Assembly: GCA_000720845.1 (NCBI GenBank)
Contig: JODU01000019.1
Location: forward strand, 149,365-213,364
Direction of reading: 5' to 3'
DNA from: Kitasatospora aureofaciens
Lineage (GTDB): Bacteria; Actinomycetota; Actinomycetes; Streptomycetales; Streptomycetaceae
DNA: 64,000 nucleotides
Position 1 is the stretch's first letter. Every line of letters begins with the position of its first letter. Below the pieces are notes generated by a model. The model worked only from the letters and a program-made list of their open reading frames with translations. It did no database searches and was not told the origin of the DNA. This document shows positions 59,801 to 64,000 of this stretch, piece after piece. The translations under genes and the position numbers were made by a program.

Positions 59801-61850
59801 TGCCGGTCCAGGTGGCGGCGAAGGCGTCCTGGACGCGCTCGCGGGCGTCGTCACCGAGGTAGTCGACACCGCCGGCCGGGGACTTGGGCATGCGCAGGCC
59901 GAAGTCGTAGATCCAGGCCGTGGTGCGGTCCGCGCAGCGCAGCTCGTAGGGCCGCTCGTCGGTGACCTCGACGCCGAGCCGGCTGAGCACCGGCAGCACG
60001 GCGGACAGGGAGACCGAGCCGCCCTTCTGGTAGATCTTGAAGCGCCGTTCCTCGGGCGTGGCGCCGACCGGCTCGTACAGGCTCAGCGCGAAGGTCTTCT
60101 CCTCGTCGAGCTGCTCCAGGTGGCCGAGGTCGGCGACCGCGGAGCGCGGGCCGTGGTCGGCCTTGTAGCCCTCGGGGAAGGCGGACCCGTACTGGCGCAG
60201 CAGCTCCGCGGCGCGTTCCTCGCCGAACTCGGCGGTCAGCGCCTCGCCGAACCCGTCGGCCCAGGAGCGGGCGGCCTCGACGAGACGGGCCTCGACGCGC
60301 TCCTTGTCGGCGTCGGACAGGTGCGGCAGCTCGGTGCCCTGCGGGACCCGGACCACGAAGTGCAGCCGGGACAGGATGGACTCGGTGTTCCAGGCCGTGA
60401 AGTCGACGCTGGTGCCGCCGAGCTCCTCCTTGAGGATGTCGATGATCCGCAGCCGGACACCGGTGGTGTAGCGGTCGCGGGGGAGGTAGACGAGAGCCGA
60501 GTAGTAGCGGCCGTACTCGTCCTGGCGCAGGTAGAGCCGCAGGCGGCGCCGCTCCTGGAGGTAGAGCACGGAGGTGACGATCGGCTCCAGCTCCTCGACG
60601 GAGGTCTGGAACATCTCGTCGCGCGGGTACGTCTCCAGGATCTGCAGCAGGTCCCGCCCGTCGTGGCTGTTGGGCGAGAAGCCGGCCCGCTCCAGCACCT
60701 CCTCCACCTTGCGGCGCACCACCGGCACCCGGCGGACGGACTCGGTGTAGGCGGCGGAGGAGAACAGGCCGAGGAAGCGCCGCTCGCCGACGACGTTGCC
60801 GTTCTCGTCGAACTTCTTGACGCCGACGTAGTCGAGGTACGACGGCCGGTGCACGGTGGCCCGGCTGTTCGCCTTGGTCAGCACCAGCAGCCGGTGCTCG
60901 CGGGCCTTGGCCCGGGCGTCGGCGGGCAGCCGCTCGAAGGAGGGGCTGACGGGGTGGCTCTCGTCGGTGGCGTGGTGCGGGTCGGAGCGCAGGATGCCGA
61001 GGCCGGTGCCGGCGACGGCGGCGAGGGAGTCGTCCTCGCGCAGCCGGTACTCGCGGTAGCCGAGGAAGGTGAAGTGGTCGTCGGCCAGCCAGCGCAGCAG
61101 CTCGCGGGCCTCCTCCAGCTCGCGCGCGGGGAGGTCCTCCGGGGTGGCCTCGGTCGACAGCTGGTCCGCGATACGGACGGCCGCGTCCCGCATCTTGCCC
61201 CAGTCCTCGACGGTCTCGCGGACGTCGTTCAGGACGCGGAGCAGGTCGGCGGTGATCTGCTTCAGGTCGGCGCGGTCGGTCTCGCGGTCGATCTCGACGT
61301 GGATCCAGGACTCGACGTGCGCGTCGTGCGGCAGGTCGGCGGTGGGCGGACCGGCGAGCACCTCGACGAGCTTGCCGGCGATGTCGCGCCGCACCACGAT
61401 CTGCGGGTGGACGACGACGTGGATGCCGCGGCCCTGGCGGGTCAGCTCGTTGGTCACGGAGTCGACGAGGAAGGGCATGTCGTCGGTGACCACCTCGACG
61501 ACGGAGTGGCTGCACGTCCAGCCGTTCTCCTCGACCGTCGGGGTGTGCACGCGGACGTTCGCGGTGCCCTGCGGGCGGTTCTCGGCCAGCCGGTAGTGCG
61601 AGACGGCGGCTCCGAAGATGTCGACCGGGTCGCGGTCGGCGAGGTCCTCCGGGGCGGTGTGCCGGTAGTAGCGCTGGAGGAACGCGGACACGGATGCGTA
61701 GTCCGGGGCGCCGTCCGGGCCGTCCGGGGTGTCCGGAGTTCCCTCGCCCGTCGTCCCGGTCGGTAGGTGCCCCCCGACCGGGCTGTTCTCAGCTACCCGC
61801 GCAGCCCTTTCGAGCAGCTCGGCCTTGGCTTCGTCCAGCTTGGTCTGCAT
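56889..61850 (-). CDS. gdhA: NAD-specific glutamate dehydrogenase, 180-kDa type
   Basis: The 1653-aa protein is the large, tetrameric-type NAD-GDH found in actinobacteria and proteobacteria and characterised in S. clavuligerus. Long N-terminal ACT/PAS-like regulatory parts (to about residue 700) precede the catalytic region: GGLRWSDRREDFRTEILGL and VIVPVGAKGGFVAKQLP (about 843-890), then VGIGDMSGDVFGNGML (NAD-binding). It oxidatively deaminates glutamate to 2-oxoglutarate. ATG 61850 (MQTKLDEAKAELLERAARV) has an AGAGGA ribosome binding site; the open frame continues to 61919 without good support. Length is normal. Confidence 0.95.
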   Translation of the reverse strand: MQTKLDEAKAELLERAARVAENSPVGGHLPTGTTGEGTPDTPDGPDGAPDYASVSAFLQRYYRHTAPEDLADRDPVDIFGAAVSHYRLAENRPQGTANVRVHTPTVEENGWTCSHSVVEVVTDDMPFLVDSVTNELTRQGRGIHVVVHPQIVVRRDIAGKLVEVLAGPPTADLPHDAHVESWIHVEIDRETDRADLKQITADLLRVLNDVRETVEDWGKMRDAAVRIADQLSTEATPEDLPARELEEARELLRWLADDHFTFLGYREYRLREDDSLAAVAGTGLGILRSDPHHATDESHPVSPSFERLPADARAKAREHRLLVLTKANSRATVHRPSYLDYVGVKKFDENGNVVGERRFLGLFSSAAYTESVRRVPVVRRKVEEVLERAGFSPNSHDGRDLLQILETYPRDEMFQTSVEELEPIVTSVLYLQERRRLRLYLRQDEYGRYYSALVYLPRDRYTTGVRLRIIDILKEELGGTSVDFTAWNTESILSRLHFVVRVPQGTELPHLSDADKERVEARLVEAARSWADGFGEALTAEFGEERAAELLRQYGSAFPEGYKADHGPRSAVADLGHLEQLDEEKTFALSLYEPVGATPEERRFKIYQKGGSVSLSAVLPVLSRLGVEVTDERPYELRCADRTTAWIYDFGLRMPKSPAGGVDYLGDDARERVQDAFAATWTGKAENDGFNALVLSAGLTWREAMVLRAYAKYLRQAGSTFSQDYMEDTLRNNVHTTRLLINLFEARMAPERQRAGREIVDALLEEVDAALDQVASLDEDRILRSFLTVIKATLRTNFFQEAAGGKPHDYVSMKFDPQAIPDLPAPRPAFEIWVYSPRVEGVHLRFGKVARGGLRWSDRREDFRTEILGLVKAQMVKNTVIVPVGAKGGFVAKQLPDPGVDRDAWLAEGIASYKTFISALLDITDNMVGGEVVHPADVVRHDEDDTYLVVAADKGTAKFSDIANEVAESYNFWLGDAFASGGSAGYDHKGMGITARGAWESVKRHFRELGVDTQTEDFTAVGIGDMSGDVFGNGMLLSEHIRLVAAFDHRHIFIDPNPDAATSYAERRRLFELPRSSWEDYNTELLSAGGGIFPRTAKSIPVNAHVREALGIEAGITKMTPAELMKAILSSPVDLLWNGGIGTYVKASTESNADVGDKGNDAIRVDGKDLRVQVVGEGGNLGLTQLGRIEFALQGGRINTDAIDNSAGVDTSDHEVNIKILLNGLVKDGDMTVKQRNKLLAQMTDEVGALVLRNNYAQNTAIANALAQSKDMLHAQQRFMRHLVREGHLNRALEFLPTDRQIRERLSSGHGLTGPETAVLLAYTKITVAEELLHTSLPDDPYLKGLLHAYFPSALREQFAEQVDSHPLRREITTTVLVNDTVNTGGTTYLHRMREETGASLEEIVRAQTAARAIFSSSPVWDAVEALDTKVDAAVQTRIRLHSRRLVERGTRWLLNNRPQPLELAETVDFFAERVEQVWSQLPKLLRGADAEWYQHIHDELTAAGVPDEPATRVAGFSSAFATLDIVSVADRMGREPLDVAEVYYDLADRLGVTQLMDRISDLPRNDRWQSMARAAIREDLYSAHASLTADVLAVGNGTSTPEQRFKAWEEKNAAILGRARTTLEEIRSSDEFDLSNLSVAMRTMRTLLRTHS

Positions 61851-62326
61851 TGTCCTCTGACTCCTGTCGCGCGCCGTTGCGTGACGTAGAAGGAAGTACG
61901 GTCTCCTGCCTTCCGGCATGACGTCGGGACACGGGGTGTCCGGTCTGCTCCGACGCTATGCCGCAAGATGAGAGGAGCGGGGGCATATCAGCCAATGTCG
62001 CCGCTCCCACCGGATGTGACTTCGCTCTCGCCGTCACCGTCCGGGGAGTGCGCGGCGCCGTACCGGGGGTCTTCGATGCCCCGTCCCGCCCGCGAGGATC
62101 AGCGACCGCCGCCCGGCCACGGATGTCGTCCGTGTGTGCCGGGCGCAGGGCAGGGGCACCAGTGCCCCCGCGAGCTATCGCGCTGATCACGCCACAAGGC
62201 TATCGCCCCGCGAGGGCTCCCCGTCATGAGCCGCATGTGTACAAAAGCAGACCCGCAACTTGGACGTTCCGCACAGCTGCGGCTACGGCCGGGTGACGGG
62301 CACCGCCCCGGCGCCGCGCGCCGGCG
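61851..62326. other. Intergenic region upstream of gdhA
   Basis: These 476 bp contain no gene I can support. Short frames (for example 61958-62296 plus and 61968-62186 plus) have poor codon bias and no ribosome binding site. The region should hold the gdhA promoter. It has a short palindrome GGGGCAC-CA-GTGCCCC at 62153-62168 of unknown meaning. Confidence 0.45.
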
Positions 62327-62998
62327 TCAGCCCGCCAGCCGCTCCGCCACCACCACGGCCTCGCCCAGCGTGTCCACCACCGGTACCCCGACGCCCTCGA
62401 GACTGGCCCGGCTGTGCGACCCCCCGGTGTACAGCACCGCCCCCGCACCCACGTGGCGCGCCGCCACCGCGTCGTCCGCGGCGTCACCGATCACCACCGT
62501 GCGAGCGGGCTCCACCCCGGCCAGCGCCAGCTGCGCGAGGTGCCGCACCATGTGCTCGGCCTTGCTGCCCCCGGACGGCCCGGTGCGTCCCTCGACGCGT
62601 ATGAAGTGGGACTCGATGCCGAGGCCCTTGACCAGCGGCACCAGCTCGTCGTGGCCGTACATGCTGAGGATCGACTGGCTGCGCCCCGCCGACCGCCATC
62701 CGTCGAGCAGCTCCGTGACGCCCTCGGCGAGCGTGCAACGGCTCCGGTGCACGCTGTAGTGGCGCTGGAAGGCCGCGTCCATGACCTCCCACTCGGCGTC
62801 GGTGGGCAGCCGCCCCATCAGCCGCTCGTAGAACTTGGGCACCGGCACGCAGTACAGCGCGCGGTACCGCTCCAGTGTGATCGGCGCCAGCCCCAGCTCG
62901 GCGAACGCCGCGTTCGTCGCTCCGATGATCGCGTCGTTGTCGTGGAACAGCGTGCCGTTCCAGTCCCACACGATGTGTGCGCCCGTCTGCATCCCCAT
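62327..62998 (-). CDS. HAD-family phosphatase
   Basis: The 223-aa protein shows HAD motif I VWDWNGTLFHDND (DxN in place of the usual DxD), motif II around SILSMYGHDEL, motif III in the GSKAEH region, and motif IV VVIGDAADDAVAARHVG. It resembles phosphoglycolate phosphatases. The second Asp of DxD is Asn, a known variant in HAD proteins that may change the catalysed reaction. ATG 62998 is chosen; others lie 6 to 30 bases upstream. Confidence 0.85.
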   Translation of the reverse strand: MGMQTGAHIVWDWNGTLFHDNDAIIGATNAAFAELGLAPITLERYRALYCVPVPKFYERLMGRLPTDAEWEVMDAAFQRHYSVHRSRCTLAEGVTELLDGWRSAGRSQSILSMYGHDELVPLVKGLGIESHFIRVEGRTGPSGGSKAEHMVRHLAQLALAGVEPARTVVIGDAADDAVAARHVGAGAVLYTGGSHSRASLEGVGVPVVDTLGEAVVVAERLAG

Positions 62999-63056
62999 GC
63001 CCGAAAACGTACCCGCCGCCACTGACAATCGGGATGCCGCGGCGTCAAGGCCCAGG

Positions 63057-63560
63057 TCAGACCAGGTTCGGGATCTCCTGCGTCGCGTACCAGAGCAGTT
63101 CGTGGTCCTCCGCTCCGTCCACGACGAACTGGGCGTCGTCGTCCCCGCCGTCCGCCGCCGCGAGGGCCTCGGCCGCAGCGCGCACGTCCGCCTCCGCGTC
63201 GGCGGAGTCGACGTGCACCGCGGCCGCCTTGGCCAGCGGCAGCGGCCCGGTGACCCGGACCTCGCCCAGCGCCGCCGGGTCGAGTCCCCGGTCCGGGTCG
63301 GCCGCGGCTGCGCCGTCGGGTACGTCGGCGGCGACCACGACCCGGCGCCGTGCGGTGGCCGGGTCGGCCGCCAGCAGCCGCAGCGAGGCCAGGGCGGCCC
63401 GGTTGAGGGCGGCGTACTCCAGCTCCTCGATGTCGTCCGACAGGTACCACTCGCGCAGCGCCGGCGTGACGGCGTAGGCGACGAGCGGCCCGGTCCCCAG
63501 CTCCCCCGCCCGGTGCGCCTCGGCGAGGCCGGACAGGGTCAGGGGGACGTAGACGCGCAT
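63057..63560 (-). CDS. Conserved hypothetical protein (DUF6912-like)
   Basis: The 167-aa protein begins MRVYVPLTLSGLAEAHRAGE and ends ELLWYATQEIPNLV. It is conserved in Streptomyces as far as I remember and may belong to the DUF6912 group. It has no membrane helix and no catalytic motif I can name; the middle is Ala/Asp-rich with RRRVVVAADVPDG as a probable strand. It stands 58 bp upstream of the HAD gene on the same strand and may be cotranscribed with it. Confidence 0.75.
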   Translation of the reverse strand: MRVYVPLTLSGLAEAHRAGELGTGPLVAYAVTPALREWYLSDDIEELEYAALNRAALASLRLLAADPATARRRVVVAADVPDGAAAADPDRGLDPAALGEVRVTGPLPLAKAAAVHVDSADAEADVRAAAEALAAADGGDDDAQFVVDGAEDHELLWYATQEIPNLV

Positions 63561-63879
63561 GAGTCTGCCGCTTTCGTGGTCGGGGACGCCGCCGGAGCGC
63601 TCGGCGGCCCGGCGGGAGAGCCTCCAGGATACGTGCGGGTGTCCCCTTTCGGGTCCCCACCCAGGGCGTCCGACGCGTCCATCCCGGGCCCCGCATTCAC
63701 CCGGACCACCCCTGGTATCCCGGGCTCTCGGACCGTCCCGATCACTCGGATAGGTGAACTTCTCACCCCCCTCGACGCGACCGCCCACCTCCTTGCCGTG
63801 CCACCCCTCCACCCCGTACAAGATCCACGACCGCGAAGTTACTGCCCGGTATCACCCGGGCCGCCGAAACGGGGACCCC
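63561..63879. other. Intergenic region
   Basis: These 319 bp hold no supportable gene and should contain the promoter of the DUF6912-like gene on the minus strand and possibly that of a plus-strand gene starting at 63880. No clear promoter motif was found. Confidence 0.4.
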
Positions 63880-64000
63880 ATGCGCAAGGTCATGACCAGG
63901 ACCCAGCTCCGCCCCAGCCGCCCACCCCTGAACGCACCCGCCGACTCCCTCACCCCGCCCACCCCCCACGGCCCCACGCCCCAGCCGCCCGGCCACCCCC
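63880..64000 (+). CDS. Possible start of a gene running off the right edge
   Basis: ATG 63880 follows GGGGACCCC and opens a frame that stays open to the end of the window: MRKVMTRTQLRPSRPP, then Pro/Ala-rich. It is short, and its composition is compatible with either coding or GC-rich noncoding DNA, so the call is weak. No family is recognised. Confidence 0.3.
   Translation, partial: MRKVMTRTQLRPSRPPLNAPADSLTPPTPHGPTPQPPGHP

Noticed and set aside
56895..61766. 1623-codon plus-strand open frame antisense to gdhA
   Set aside because: It mirrors the gdhA reading frame and has no domain; gdhA is unmistakable on the other strand.
61958..62296. Small plus-strand gene upstream of gdhA
   Set aside because: No ribosome binding site, weak third-position GC bias and no recognisable protein features.

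Overview
The window is high-GC chromosomal DNA of a Streptomyces. The third-codon-position GC bias, the tmRNA tag ANTKRDSSQQAFALAA, the MatAB polysaccharide locus, SigU, NnaR, PkaA/PkaB and the 180-kDa NAD-glutamate dehydrogenase all point that way. The gene order matches my memory of the S. coelicolor SCO2951-SCO3001 region (recalled, not searched). No prophage, CRISPR array, IS element or rRNA was seen. This is mostly ordinary core chromosome plus one sizeable cell-envelope glycopolymer region.

Layout. (1) 1-6.0 kb: start of a malic enzyme, a HelD-type helicase, the sigU/anti-sigma pair with an upstream CGNR regulator, and a DUF1772 membrane gene broken by a one-base frameshift. (2) 6.3-10.1 kb: nitrate module narK-nnaR and a Pro/Gln-rich membrane protein. 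(3) 10.2-15.2 kb: a translationally coupled mat operon (matA-matB-acyltransferase) for an extracellular aminopolysaccharide; matA carries an apparent +1 frameshift in a G5 tract. (4) 15.4-17.7 kb: divergent LysR/MFS pair. (5) 17.8-24.6 kb: ssrA, smpB, ctp protease, ftsX, ftsE, a small zinc-ribbon membrane protein, a repeat-rich LAETG sortase substrate and prfB. (6) 24.7-32.0 kb: two Ser/Thr kinases (pkaB, pkaA) divergent from a giant FHA-EccC/FtsK-like protein whose P-loop lysine is arginine. (7) 32.2-35.9 kb: sugar ABC importer lacking its own ATPase. (8) 36.0-45.8 kb: three consecutive GT2-TagF fusion enzymes followed by two GT-C-like polytopic membrane proteins. (9) 45.8-50.6 kb: Ohr/OhrR peroxide module, galE, a membrane glutaredoxin, DinB-like, GNAT, SnoaL-like and TetR genes. 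(10) 50.7-56.7 kb: TagGH-type exporter, a fourth GT2-TagF fusion and a further GT2 enzyme. (11) 56.9-64.0 kb: gdhA, a HAD phosphatase, a small conserved protein and the possible start of a gene running off the edge.

How it fits together. Regions 8 to 10 look like a dispersed wall-glycopolymer pathway: GalE supplies UDP-sugar, the GT2-TagF fusions build phosphodiester-linked polymer, the GT-C proteins may decorate it outside the membrane, and TagGH exports it. The TetR gene next to tagGH has two 30-bp direct repeats in the shared promoter region. Regions 3 and 5 add a second surface polymer (MatAB) and a wall-anchored repeat protein. The most unusual points are the divergence of catalytic motifs among the four TagF paralogues, the degenerate GT-A domain of the fourth, the apparently nucleotide-binding-defective FHA-EccC protein, and two single-base frameshifts.
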